A DNA stretch of 64,000 nucleotides from Pelodera strongyloides. Taxonomy: Eukaryota; Nematoda; Chromadorea; Rhabditida; Rhabditidae. The DNA is taken from positions 124,001-188,000 of the forward strand of contig JAANDG010000153.1 of NCBI GenBank assembly GCA_036852015.1, written 5' to 3'. Each line of letters begins with the position of its first letter. Position 1 is the first letter of the stretch. This document shows, piece after piece, positions 32,177 through 43,908 of this stretch. The notes beneath the pieces were generated by a model. It made no database searches and was not told the origin of the DNA. It saw only the letters and a list, made by a program, of their open reading frames with translations. The translations under genes were made by a program, and so were the position numbers.

Positions 32177-32854
32177 TGTTGTTGCTGTGGCGAACCTCTT
32201 TTAGTGTGCGCGGTGACAGTGCGGTATGACTGTCTTCCATGAAGCATTTAAGCAGATATGTGTGCACTAAGCGCCAAAAGGATGTCAATATCATTGCCGG
32301 TAAATGTTAATCAACATAGTTTAAGAAAAATTAAGTCTTTCATTGAAAATAGTTCAAGATACAAACCCCCAAATATAAAGATTAATGAGAGGTTTTGTAA
32401 GAAAATACAACAGTAGTTAGACACAATCCAGTGAGCATCTCGTGATTATGTACTAATGATAATTGCCCTTTGAAGTTCTGCAAAATGGGGACTTCTGTCG
32501 TGGTCATTGTAGTAGCACATACACAAGTGAAAACACAAGGCTGACGCTTATGAACTTCAACCCTCACTCTGGTAGGTTACATCTATACGCAATTATTTGG
32601 CAATACAATGCATAATCATTTCAATTATAACAACATTTGCCATAATAAACGGGCGAAATCGGGTTATTACAAAGGCCTAGTTTGAGCATAACCTCTGCAT
32701 ATGATAAATTTTTTTATAGCAACCTATTCAACTATTGTTCTCTTTTCCTAGTTTTAAAGTAGGATGAAACCCAAACTTACCATTCAAGGACTCTTTTCCA
32801 CGATAAATATTTTGTTTGTTTTTGATCTACCGTAGTGTTTCCATTAACTATTCA
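32177..32854. other. Intergenic region, nothing recognised
   Basis: AT-rich; no splice-supported exon or repeat seen. Confidence 0.45.
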
Positions 32855-33221
32855 TTAAAGGGAATATGTAGGCGCTCAAAATGAGCAAAACAACTGCGAA
32901 ACTAGAGTTTCCACACCAGAGATGAATTTAAGTAGGCGACTGAATATGTAAATTCGAATATTCTCATTTGCATGCAAATATGTCGCTGTTGCATGCTATA
33001 TGCCGATGTATGCAAACATATGCTAAATTTTTTGTTCCATCAGCACTGCCGTGTAAGCCAGGGGGTCAAGCAACGTGTTTACTATGGAAAAGATGAACTT
33101 TGAAAATCATTTTCTTTTAAATGGGAAACTTTTAACAATTTTTGTTGTTGTTTCCTTAATGAGGAACACACATTCTATTAATACAGCTTAACTTCAAAAA
33201 GGGCATACATATTCCCTTTAA
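32855..33221. repeat. TTAA-type MITE, AGGGAATATG family
   Basis: TTAA then AGGGAATATGTAGGCGC on the left, CATACATATTCCCT then TTAA on the right. Its right-hand TTAA (33218-33221) is also the left-hand TTAA of the next element. Confidence 0.8.
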
Positions 33222-33386
33222 AGCCGTATAACGGCCAGTTTTGAAACTTATAAAAGACGATGTATTGCATGCAAATTATTGCACGACTACTGCCCGATTA
33301 TTAGACTCTTACATTAATTTGCGCACATCATAGGAAAGCGTACTTGCTCCCAGTACGTTTCAAAAACTGGCTGTTATTTCGCTTGA
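33218..33386. repeat. TTAA-type MITE, TAACGGCCAG family
   Basis: Arms AGCCGTATAACGGCCAGTTTT and the near-complement ending TATTTCGCT, with the right TTAA mutated to TTGA. Closely related to 51946-52121. Confidence 0.8.
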
Positions 33387-33454
33387 AAAAGTGGTGATTA
33401 GGCTCTCTTGAAAATTATCGGCTTCCTGGAGTCGAATAGTCTTCATTATTTCAG

Positions 33455-33822
33455 GAGACTTAAAGTTCGTGTTGAATTCAAACATCATCTACGTGAGGAG
33501 GAGACGACTTCGACCCACAGATCAGGAACTTGTATGACTTCACGACGAAATTCTCAGAGCTGCATGAAAATCATGTGAGTTTATGCAATATAGATGTATC
33601 TACATTGGTCAGCGCATCGTTTGGCTTGGTTAGTGAATTGTTTTGGATGCGTGTGATTTGTGCACGATACCACTCTCATAACGAACTCTAATGGTAAGAT
33701 GAATGTGTTTCAGATATTTCGGATCCGATGTCTCCTTTCTGCTTCAATTTCAAGAATTGACACACGATAGCCAGCGGAACTTCGAGATGCGACGATTCAT
33801 CACTGCTGGGGAGAAGTTTTGA
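33455..33822 (+). CDS. Two terminal exons of an unrecognised gene
   Basis: Exons 33455-33574 and 33714-33822 join in phase 2 and end in TGA. The last exon is strongly protein-like (FGSDVSFLLQFQELTHDSQ then FEMRRFITAGEKF). In the first exon two frames are largely open; the one that splices in phase is basic and serine-rich, while the other reads NSNIIYVRRRRLRPTDQELV before a stop. A frameshifted, decaying exon is therefore possible. Family not recognised. Confidence 0.45.
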
Positions 33823-34149
33823 TTCCAAAGGCTGGGCACATTAGGAAGTCAATACAAAGGTTGGGATCATCGTACACCTTTAGTTAGTACCTGTATTTTT
33901 TTTGCACCTAACTCCCTTTCCCTCCCCCTACAGTGTTATTCATTGGCATCCAAAATGAACCATATGTATCTAGGGTTAGAAACTAACAACGTAATGTTTA
34001 GGTTCCCTTGAGATGTGCCATCATGAAGCTCCCTGTGGACAACGCTAAGGATGTCTAATAAGTCGGAAGTGGAGCGAATGTGCGTTGAGGTTGGCTCACT
34101 AGTATTACGCAAAGACGCACGAACACACTCACACACTCTCTTTCTCACG

Positions 34150-34178
34150 CACGCGCACACACACACACACATACACAC

Positions 34179-34209
<31 letters not shown>

Positions 34210-34218
34210 CCTACGCAC
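34150..34218. repeat. CA/ACAC microsatellite
   Basis: Imperfect AC dinucleotide tract with occasional T; it generates the overlapping HTHTHT and VCVCVC ORFs. Confidence 0.95.
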
Positions 34219-34441
34219 ACTAAGACGCACGTACTATCTCACCAACACATATACGCCTAGATTTACGTCAATTACTTTATAGAATGTGCAACCAGAGACG
34301 TGCATTTTTGTAAGATGCACATATGTCTTTGCGTGCGACATGCACTTTCGTGGCTTATAAGACCTGATGTTATATTCTAATTCAATTTTTGTTAGTGATA
34401 AACTATGGGTTAAGACTTCCTGAGTGGAACACTTTGCGCAG

Positions 34442-34522
34442 ATGACGTCTGACAAGGCCAATTCACTTCCAATGAGACAACTTCGCAGTCTGATCTCTGA
34501 AGCCGCCCTGGAGATGAAATAA
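34442..34522 (+). CDS. Possible exon ending in TAA
   Basis: After a GCGCAG acceptor-like site comes an open stretch MTSDKANSLPMRQLRSLISE then AALEMK and TAA. In the same frame the sequence reads on past the TAA for a further 10 codons (KVHERSREE) to a GTTGGC donor-like site. Either this is the end of a gene or an exon with an in-frame stop. Confidence 0.35.
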   Translation: MTSDKANSLPMRQLRSLISEAALEMK

Positions 34523-35127
34523 AAGGTCCACGAGCGCAGTAGAGAAGAAAGGTTGGCCTGTTTCTTTGGGTTTTGTCTATGTAGTTTATTGAAAATAACC
34601 TGAGCACCTGAATTAGCTTATTTCTAACTTCTAACATCCCTAACTCCATAAATCTGCAAAGTGCGTACAAATTAGAAATCGTGCAGATGCTTCCAACAAG
34701 ATTAGATTGTGTGGTCATAAACATACGACTTTGTCTATGACTGTAATTCATAATTTTGGGGAATTGCCCTAGTACCTCTCGGGTTGACAATTCCTATTTT
34801 AGAAGGCACTTATGTTAATTCTCCATCAAAGAGTGGACCGTTGCTCTTACAATTATTAATCTGCATGTCTGCACTTGAACTTGGGCGCAGACAAGCTGGA
34901 GCAGCTCAATTAAGATGAAGGTTGGTAGTTGGTAAAATAGTTAAGCAAGTTGTCCTTTATTCGATTGATTACAACTTGAATCGTAAATATGGCAAATGTG
35001 ATCATGTAAATGACCAGTTGATGTATGATATTGATTGTGTGAATGACTAAGTACCTATAAGTGGCAATGTAAGTAACGTCAACCGTTCACATATGTATTT
35101 ATTTCAATCCTAAAATGCAAGATTCAG

Positions 35128-35279
35128 ACTTATGTGACTGCTGTCCTGGTGCCAAGGGAGCTTTCGGACGTTATCCACTGATCCAATGGTGCGAGCGCAA
35201 GCCGGACGCGAAAATGACTCGCGGCGAGATCCTCGTGCGGAGGAAAATGCCAAAAGCGATGCAGGAACATATAAAATAA
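35128..35279 (+). CDS. Possible terminal exon, cysteine-containing
   Basis: TTCAG acceptor, then 49 open codons (LCDCCPGAKGAFGRYPLIQW, then PDAKMTRGEILVRRKMPKAM) and TAA. As at 34520, the stop is immediately followed by AAG and GT. Protein-like in composition; family not recognised. Confidence 0.45.
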
Positions 35280-35477
35280 AAGGTGCGCTTAGAATTCGAA
35301 CCTTCTGAAATTCCTACAAACAGATACTAGACAAATTCATCGGAGCATTACGACTTTCGGAACTTCAGTACATATCTATAGTTAGGGGTGTTTAGACAAA
35401 CAACGGCTTTTTTTACAACGATAGACTTTACTGATGTAGTTTATTCATTTTTTGTTGCCACTTATTTGTCGGTTTAG

Positions 35478-36480
35478 GCTTCCTGGACTGTAGACGTCAT
35501 CGACGACGACAAGATGAAGCCGCTGCTCATGACGTTCATAGAAACCCAGACTGTGGTTGGAACTGTAGAATACGAGGACAAACGAAGAAGTGGTGGAAAA
35601 GGGTTGACTTGGTTATTGACATGGTTTTCTTGTAGAACTCTTTTGAAACTAATCTGACTGAACTTTTGGACCAATTTCAATTCAGAACTCAAAAACTCAA
35701 ACACAGAGAAATTGAAAGAAAAATTAAGCGGACATTGCCGATGCTTTCTGCTTGAAAATGAAGCAGAAAGCATTTCTCTTTAAAACTTAAAGCGAAATAC
35801 CACCCGGTTTGTGATTTTTTGTCCAAAAATAGAACCCTTTTATTAACGAAAAACAACATAAGAACTAAAACAAATAAATACGGAAAAAAACTCCTCAAAA
35901 TTTCCGTGTCATAATAACACTCGCTCTTATCAGCCATCCTGTGCTTCATACCAAATTAAGTTCCTCAATAGCGCAGTGGCAGAGCAATGGTTTTTGGCGC
36001 CTAAGACCGCGGGTGACTCGGGTTCAATTTCGGCTACCTGCGAACTATTTGCGCAGAAAACCCTCCCGGTATTTTTTTTTCTCCTGGTAGATTTTACTTT
36101 TAGGCGACTCTCGTAAAAAGTTGTCCGTGACTAACAATGAGCTCGAAACCGAGATGCTTGATTGTCGACCGTCCCCACCACGTTTCCATGCATACTTGAA
36201 ATCATCATGCGAGTAAGTCAGATAGATCACCAAATTTCTGTACACTTTTACATCTACATTGTGCGACTGTCATCAAACTTTTGCAAATGATTGCTTGTTT
36301 TGCTGCAATTTGAATTATCTGTCTGTGAGGTACTGCCTAAGTCAAAAGCTTACATCACCTTACTTCTTTAGGCTGTTAGTGTCAGTGTCATTTGCCAAAA
36401 CCATGACTTCTGTGGTTCAAACCGAGCGACTGGATTCCAAACCAGCCTTACTGTGTATACTACTTCGACAAACTAGCTAA
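35478..36480 (+). CDS. Three-exon 3' end of an unrecognised gene
   Basis: Exons 35478-35589, 36104-36212 and 36372-36480 join in phases 1 and 2 and end in TAA. The first carries ASWTVDVIDDDKMKPLLMTF and IETQTVVGTVEYEDKRR, the second KKLSVTNNELETEMLDCRPS, the third FAKTMTSVVQTERLDSKPAL. Three independent phase matches make the model credible. No signal peptide, membrane span or known motif is visible. The tRNA-like sequence and a MITE fragment lie in the first intron. Upstream exons may include 35128-35279 if that stop is an error or the gene is decaying. Confidence 0.55.
35787..35830. repeat. Left end of a TTAA-type MITE
   Basis: TTAA then AGCGAAATACCACCCGGTTT matches the CCGGCCGG family's end; no right arm was found nearby. 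Confidence 0.55.
35961..36065 (+). other. tRNA-like SINE candidate
   Basis: A-box-like ATAGCGCAGTGGCAGAGCA, B-box-like GGGTTCAATTTC, then a tail CTATTTGCGCAGAAAACCCT shared with 22029-22136. It lies in an intron of the gene at 35478-36480. Confidence 0.5.
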
Positions 36481-37581
36481 ACAACGAAGACAGCGGTAAG
36501 TAATTTGTCTTACGAATCCCTCCTTATTTTATCTGTGTTTTCAGCCCAAATTTGCGACATACATAGATTATTCTAATATATTATGTACCATGTTGTCTCT
36601 AAATAATTGTAAACTGCATTCTAATGCATCTGTCGTTCTTAGGCAAGCGCCCCAGCGCAGTTTTATGGCTGATAACGAACCAGATACCATTGGCTCCTGA
36701 CGTGGCAATCAGCAGCTTCGCTCAATGAATTACGCCTGAAGTCAGAGTTGTGAGTAAGTTTCAGCGAGCACTCATTTCTTACAGTCGTACAAGCTTCAAA
36801 GTGCCTAACTACTCCAACCACCTTCTTAGCTGCAAAGAGAATTGCAAAGGAAAATTGAGATTCATTACTTTTCCTGATTGTTGACATGTTGAAAACAGCC
36901 TATGTTGTTCTTTACATGATTCACAACTACGATACTCTCTCTGAATATTCTTCTTACCATTCTTCTTAGTATTCTCGTTTGTGTTTAGTTTTCGTGCACT
37001 CACACTTTCATCTGCTGCCTGCCACTTAGAAGGAAGGACAAATGGATTCACAACGAAGGTTTGTTTATTAATTACCCCAACTGTGCACAATTCGTTAAAT
37101 AACATTATTGCTGTTACTGTTTTTGCAATGAATTCAAGGCATTTAATTTTTAGAAGACTTACGCAAACTGTATTAGAATAGTATGTAATAGTATATGGGA
37201 GGTAGTTGCATACATACATGCCAACATACCTTTCACACACTGCACGCTATACTACTTTTGAAAGTACAGACCATTTCAGTCCGCATGCACTGCTTTGCTC
37301 GCAGTTGAATCCATGTGGCTGGGCGTGATGTGGACGTGTACTACTCGATCTGATTTCAAATAATACACTGACTGATATAAATACGAGATTGACGGCGGGA
37401 GGAAAAGTACGACCAAGAGAGTGCGAGGAGATATGTGAAAACAGGTAGACCGGATTTAGTCAAAGGATCAAGACTTCTTAATATAGCAGGTAGAAAATAC
37501 ACCAATCCCTGCTAGAGTGCAGTGAATATGAAAACTAAATTTCCGATGCAGAAACTGTTACTGTTCTTGGTGCCGACAACA
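36481..37581. other. Region without a supported gene
   Basis: Overlapping + and - ORFs at 36809-37240 both look partly protein-like, for example minus QTFVVNPFVLPSKWQAADES, but neither can be tied to flanking exons. No repeats were recognised. Confidence 0.35.
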
Positions 37582-37815
37582 TCTTATTATATAAAAGAGT
37601 GACTGTAGCCTAATTTGCATACCGATGTGCGTTACGAAATGCAAATTTCCTGTTCGGGTATAAAAAGAGTTTCGCAGCTCAATATATATGCATATGCAAT
37701 TGTTTCCTATTAAGTGAATTTCTTATGATATGTTTGAAACTTTGTATATAAGTATGTCGATGCCAAACCAATCATATTTCCATGTAAGTCGCCTCAGGCG
37801 GCGTGAGCCGACTGG
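37582..37815 (+). mobile_element. Short Helitron-like element
   Basis: It starts TCTTATTATATAAAAGAG after a host A and ends GCCGACTGG before T. It has the same internal motifs as 2025-2265. Its 3' end overlaps the proposed last exon of the minus-strand gene (37794-38146). Confidence 0.65.
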
Positions 37816-38146
37816 TTTGATATAAAGGGATAATTTTTAGAAAGAACTTCGACAAAAAAGGGTGAAGGACAATACGGGGACAGCTCCAGGCTTCCAGGTC
37901 GAAGGGCGTCGGATAAAATTAATAATGTCGTTTGATTGATTATGTTGTATGCTTTACTGATTTCATTGGATTTTTGATTGTTTCTGTAACAAAAAGAGCC
38001 TTGATGTGAAAGAGAGCCTTCACAAGATACGTTATCAGTGTATTGTTCGTTTTGTGTTAACTTTTGTGCGTTGGTCGAGAAGGAACGAGGACGAACACTC
38101 AATAGAAAGCAACAAGAAGAAAAGAAATTGGAGGAATCAGGACTGG
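37794..38146 (-). CDS. Possible last exon of the minus-strand acidic-tail gene
   Basis: On the minus strand a CCTACAG acceptor precedes 117 codons that open in phase 1, matching the phase-1 donor at 43908. The sequence is serine/asparagine-rich (FSTNAQKLTQNEQYTDNVSC) and ends SNQSAHAA followed by TGA. The last codons and the stop lie in the 3' end of the Helitron-like element. The 5.6-kb satellite would sit in the joining intron. The phase match has a one-in-three chance of being accidental. Confidence 0.35.
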
Positions 38147-38269
38147 CTGTAGGACAAGAAGATAAGAGGTGTGATATTAACACAACCATACATATGCATA
38201 AATTGAATTGAAAAAAATTAAAAGTCAAAATGGAATGCGCAAAGCTCCATATCATTTAATATAATACCG

Positions 38270-41200
38270 AATTTGTGAATTCAACTATAGGTTGCAAGGT
38301 TAAACTCAAATCGAAATAATTTTAAATGTGTGGTAGTACTGCAACATCGTTATGATGCGATCTGTTGCTGGTAGCTCCTGCAGCAGACAGCATATATAGC
38401 GTTTTACAGATACCACATTGAAACAAGACCTAGTTTATCTATACAATAATGCTTTGTATAGATAAACTCACGTATGTTTAAATTTAAAGGATGTTGGTAC
38501 TGTACGTAACATCGTTATGCTGCAGTCTGTTGCTGGTAGCTCCTGCAGCAGGCCGCAGCTATAACGTGTTACAGATACCATATTAAAACACGACCTAGTT
38601 TATATATACAATAATGCTTTGTATAGATAAACTCACGTCTGTTTAAATTTAAAGGATGTTGGTACTGTCGTAACATCGTTATGCTGCAGTCTGTTGCTGG
38701 TAGCTCCTGCTGCAGACCGCAGCTATAACGTTTTACAGATACCACATTAAAACACGACTTAGTTTATATATACAATAATGCTTTGTATAGATAAACTCAC
38801 GTATGTTTAAATTTAAAGGATGTTGGTACTGTACGTAACATCGTTATGCTGCAGTCTGTTGCTGGTAGCTCCTGCAGCAGGCCGCAGCTTATACGTGTTA
38901 CAGATACCATATTAAAACACGACCTAGTTTATATATACAATAATGCTTTGTATAGATAAACTCACGTATGTTTAAATTTAAAGGATGTTGGTACTGTACG
39001 TAACATCGTTATGCTGCAGTCTGTTGCTGGTAGCTCCTGCAGCAGGCCGCAGCTATAACGTGTTACAGATACCACATTAAAACACGACTTAGTTTATATA
39101 TACAATAATGCTTTGTATAGATAAACTCACCTCTACTTAAATTTAAATGATGTTGGTACTGTACGTAACATAGTTATGCTGCAGTCTGTTGCTGGTAGCT
39201 CCTGCTGCAGACCGCAGCTATAACGTTTTACAGATACCACATTAAAACACGACTTAGTTTATATATACAATAATGCTTTGTATAGATAAACTCACGTATG
39301 TTTAAATTTAAATGATGTGGGTACTGTACGTAAGATCGTTATGCTGCAGCATGTTTCTGGTAGCTCTAGACCGCAGCTATAACGTTTTACAGAGACCACA
39401 TTGAAACACGACCTAGTTTATCTATACAATAATGCTTTGTACAGATAAACTCACGTCTGTTTAAATTTAAATGATGTGGGTACTGTATAACATCGTTATG
39501 CTGTGGTCTGTTGCTGGTAGCTCCTGCAGCCGACCGCAGCTATAACGTTTTACAGATCCCACATCGCAACATGACCTAGTTTATCTATACAATAATGCTC
39601 TGTATAGATAAACTCACGTCTGCTTAAATTTAAATGATGTGGGTACTGTATAACATCGTTATGCTGTGGTCTGTTGCTGGTAGCTCCTGCAGCACATCGC
39701 AGCTATAACGTTTTACAGATACCACATCGAAACATGACCTAGTTTACCTATACAATAATGCATTGTCTAGATAAACTCACGTCTGCTTAAATTTAAATGA
39801 TGTGGGTACTGTATAACATCGTTATGCTGTGGTCTGTTGCTGGTAGCTCCTGCAGCACATCGCAGCTATAACGTTTTACAGATGCCACATCGAAACATGA
39901 CCTAGTTTACCTATACAATAATGCATTGTCTAGATAAACTCACGTCTGCTTAAATTTAAATGATGTGGGTACTGTATAACATCGTTATGCTGCAGTCTGT
40001 TGCTGGTAGCTCCTGCAGCCGACCGCAGCTATAACGTTTTACAGATACCACATCGAAACATGACCTAGTTTATCTATACAATAATGTTCTGTATAGATAA
40101 ACTCACGCATGTTTAAATTTAAACAATGGGGGGTACTGTACGTAACATCGTTATGATGCAGTCTGTTGCTGGTAGCTCCTGCAGCAGACCGCAGCTATAA
40201 CGTTTTACAGAGACCACATTGAAACACGACCTAGTTTATCTATACAATAATGCTTTGTACAGATAAACTCACGTCTGTTTAAATTTAAATGATGTGGGTA
40301 CTGTACGTAAGATCGTTATGCTGCAGCCTGTTTCTGGTAGCTCTAGACCGCAGCTATAACGTTTTACAGAGACCACATTGAAACACGACCTAGTTTATCT
40401 ATACAATAATGCTTTGTATAGATAAACTCACGTCTGTTTAAATTTAAATGATGTGGGTACTGTATAACATCGTTATGCTGTGGTCTGTTGCTGGTAGCTC
40501 CTGCAGCACATCGCAGCTATAACGTTTTACAGATACCACATCGAAACATGACCTAGTTTACCTATACAATAATGCATTGTCTAGATAAACTCACGCATGT
40601 TTAAATTTAAACGATGGGGGTACTGTACGTAACATCGTTATGATGCAGTCTGTTGCTGGTAGCTCCTCCAGCAGACCGCAACTATGACGTTTTACAGATC
40701 CCACATCGCAACATGACCTAGTTTATCTATACAATAATGCTTTGTCTAGATAAACTCACGTCTGTTTAAATTTAAATGACGTGGGTACTGTATAACATCG
40801 TTATGCTGTGGTCTGTTGCTGGTAGCTCCTGCAGCACATCGCAGCTATAACGTTTTACAGATACCACATCGAAACATGACCTAGTTTACCTATACAATAA
40901 TGCATTGTCTAGATAAACTCACGCATGTTTAAATTTAAACGATGGGGGTACTGTACGTAACATCGTTATGATGCAGTCTGTTGCTGGTAGCTCCTCCAGC
41001 AGACCGCAACTATGACGTTTTACAGATCCCACATCGCAACATGACCTAGTTTATCTATACAATAATGCTTTGTATAGATAAACTCACGTCTGTTTAAATT
41101 TAAATGAAGTGGGTACTGTATAACATCGTTATGCTGTGGTCTGTTGCTGGTAGCTCCTGCAGCACATCGCAGCTATAACGTTTTACAGATACCACATTAA

Positions 41201-43858
41201 AACATGACCTAGTTTATCCTATACAATAATGCATTGTCTAGATAAACTCACGCATGTTTAAATTTAAACGATGGGGGTACTGTACGTAACATCGTTATGA
41301 TGCAGTCTGTTGCTGGTAGCTCCTCCAGCAGACCGCAACTATGACGTTTTACAGATCCCACATCGCAACATGACCTAGTTTATCTATACAATAATGCTTT
41401 GTCTAGATAAACTCACGTCTGTTTAAATTTAAATGATGTGGGTACTGTATAACATCGTTATGCTGTGGTCTGTTGCTGGTAGCTCCTGCAGCACATCGCA
41501 GCTATAACGTTTTACAGATACCACATCGAAACATGACCTAGTTTATCTATACAATAATGTTCTGTATAGATAAACTCACGCATGTTTAAATTTAAACGAT
41601 GGGGGTACTGTACGTAACATCGTTATGATGCAGTCTGTTGCTGGTAGCTCCTCCAGCAGACCGCAACTATGACGTTTTACAGATCCCACACTAGTTTATC
41701 TATACAATAATGCTTTGTCTAGATAAACTCACGTCTGTTTAAATTTAAATGATGTGGGTACTGTATAACATCGTTATGTTGTGGTCTGTTGCTGGTAGCT
41801 CCTGCAGCACATCGCAGCTATAACGTTTTACAGATCCCACATCGCAACATGACCTAGTTTATCTATACAATAATGCTTTGTCTAGATAAACTCAAGTCTG
41901 CTTAAATTTAAATGACGTGGGTACTGTACGTAAGATCGTTATGCTGCAGCTTGTTTTTGGTAGCTCTAGACAGCAGCTATAACGTTTTACAGAGACCACA
42001 TTGAAACACGACCTAGTTTATCTATACAATAATGCTTTGTATAGATAAACTCACGTCTGTTTAAATTTAAATGATGTGGGTACTGTACGTAAGATCGTTA
42101 TACTGCAGCCTGTTTCTGGTAGCTCTAGACCGCAGCTATAACGTTTTACAGAGACCACATTGAAACACGACCTAGTTTATCTATACAATAATGCTTTGTA
42201 CAGATAAACTCACGTCTGTTTAAATTTAAAGGATGTGGGTACTGTATAACATCGTTATGCTGTGGTCTGTTGCTGGTAGCTCCTGCAGCCGACCGCAGCT
42301 ATAACGTTTTACAGATCCCACATCGCAACATGACCTAGTTTATCTATACAATAATGCTTTGTCTAGATAAACTCACGTCTGCTTAAATTTAAATGATGTG
42401 GGTACTGTATAACATCGTTATGCTGCAGTCTGTTGCTGGTAGCTCCTGCAGCCGACCGCAGCTATAACGTTTTACAGATCCCACATCGCAACATGACCTA
42501 TTTTATCTATACAAATATCAACGTATAGATAAACTCACGTATGCTTAAATTTAAATGATGTGGGTACTGTATAACATCGTTATGCTGTGGTCTGTTGCTG
42601 GTAGCTCCTGCAGCCGACCGCAGCTATAACGTTTTACAGATCCCACATCGAAACATGACCTAGTTTATCTATACAATATGCTTTGTCTAGATAAACTCAC
42701 GTCTGCTTTAAATTTAAATGATGTGGGTACTGTATAACATCGTTATGCTGCAGTCTGTTGCTGGTAGCTCCTGCAGCCGACCGCAGCTATAACGTTTTAC
42801 AGATCCCACATCGCAACATGACCTAGTTTATCTATACAATAATGCTTTGTCTAGATAAACTCACGTCTGCTTAAATTTAAATGATGTGGGTACTGTATAA
42901 CATCGTTATGCTGCAGTCTGTTGCTGGTAGCTCCTGCAGCCGACCGCAGCTATAACGTTTTACAGATCCCACATCGCAACATGACCTAGTTTATCTATAC
43001 AATAATGCTTTGTCTAGATAAACTCACGTCTGCTTAAATTTAAATGATGTGGGTACTGTATAACATCGTTATGCTGCAGTCTGTTGCTGGTAGCTCCTGC
43101 AGCCGACCGCAGCTATAACGTTTTACAGATCCCACATCGCAACATGACCTAGTTTATCTTATACAATAATGCTTTGTCTAGATAAACTCACGTCTGCTTA
43201 AATTTAAATGATGTGGGTACTGTATAACATCGTTATGCTGTGGTCTGTTGCTGGTAGCTCCTGCAGCCGACCGCAGCTATAACGTTTTACAGATCCCACA
43301 TCGCAACATGACCTAGTTTATCTATACAATAATGCTTTGTCTAGATAAACTCACGTCTGCTTAAATTTAAATGATGTGGGTACTGTATAACATCGTTATG
43401 CTGCAGTCTGTTGCTGGTAGCTCCTGCAGCCGACCGCAGCTATAACGTTTTACAGATCCCACATCGCAACATGACCTAGTTTATTTATACAATAATGCTC
43501 TGTATAGATAAACTCACGTCTGCTTAAATTTTAAATGATGTGGGTACTGTACGTAACATCGTTATGCTGCAGTCTGTTGCTGGTAGCTCCTGCAGCAGAC
43601 TGCAGTCGTAACGTTTTACAGATACCACATTAAAACATGACCTAGTTTATCTATACAATAATGCTCTGTATAGATAAACTCACGCATGTTTAAATTTAAA
43701 TGATGTGGGTACTGTATAACATCGTTATGCGGCAGTCTGTTGCTGGTAGCTCCTGCAGCCGACCGCAGCTATAACGTTTTACAGATCCCACATCGCAACA
43801 TGACCTAGTTTATCTTTACAATAATGCTTTGTCTAGATAAACTCACGTCTGCTTAAAT
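38270..43858. repeat. 165-bp satellite array, about 34 copies
   Basis: The monomer is 164-165 bp (GATGTTGGTACTG landmarks at 38490, 38655, 38820, 38985). Each monomer holds a perfect or near-perfect 15-bp hairpin (AGTTTATCTATACAA, loop, TTGTATAGATAAACT), the palindrome TTTAAATTTAAA, and a conserved TCTGTTGCTGGTAGCTCCTG. Within about 40600-41850 two monomer types alternate, giving a ~329-bp dimer repeat. Some monomers share a short deletion (GTAGCTCTAGACCGCAGC). No coding. It lies between coding exons of, or just beyond, the minus-strand gene at 43909-48633. Confidence 0.97.
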
Positions 43859-43908
43859 TGTTTTGTTGCTTAAATTGCTTAAACAATGGAACACGGGAAA
43901 GTACTTAC

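Noticed and set aside
34051..34260. HTHTHT and VCVCVC ORFs, also at 44223-44570
   Set aside because: Products of CA microsatellites on both strands.
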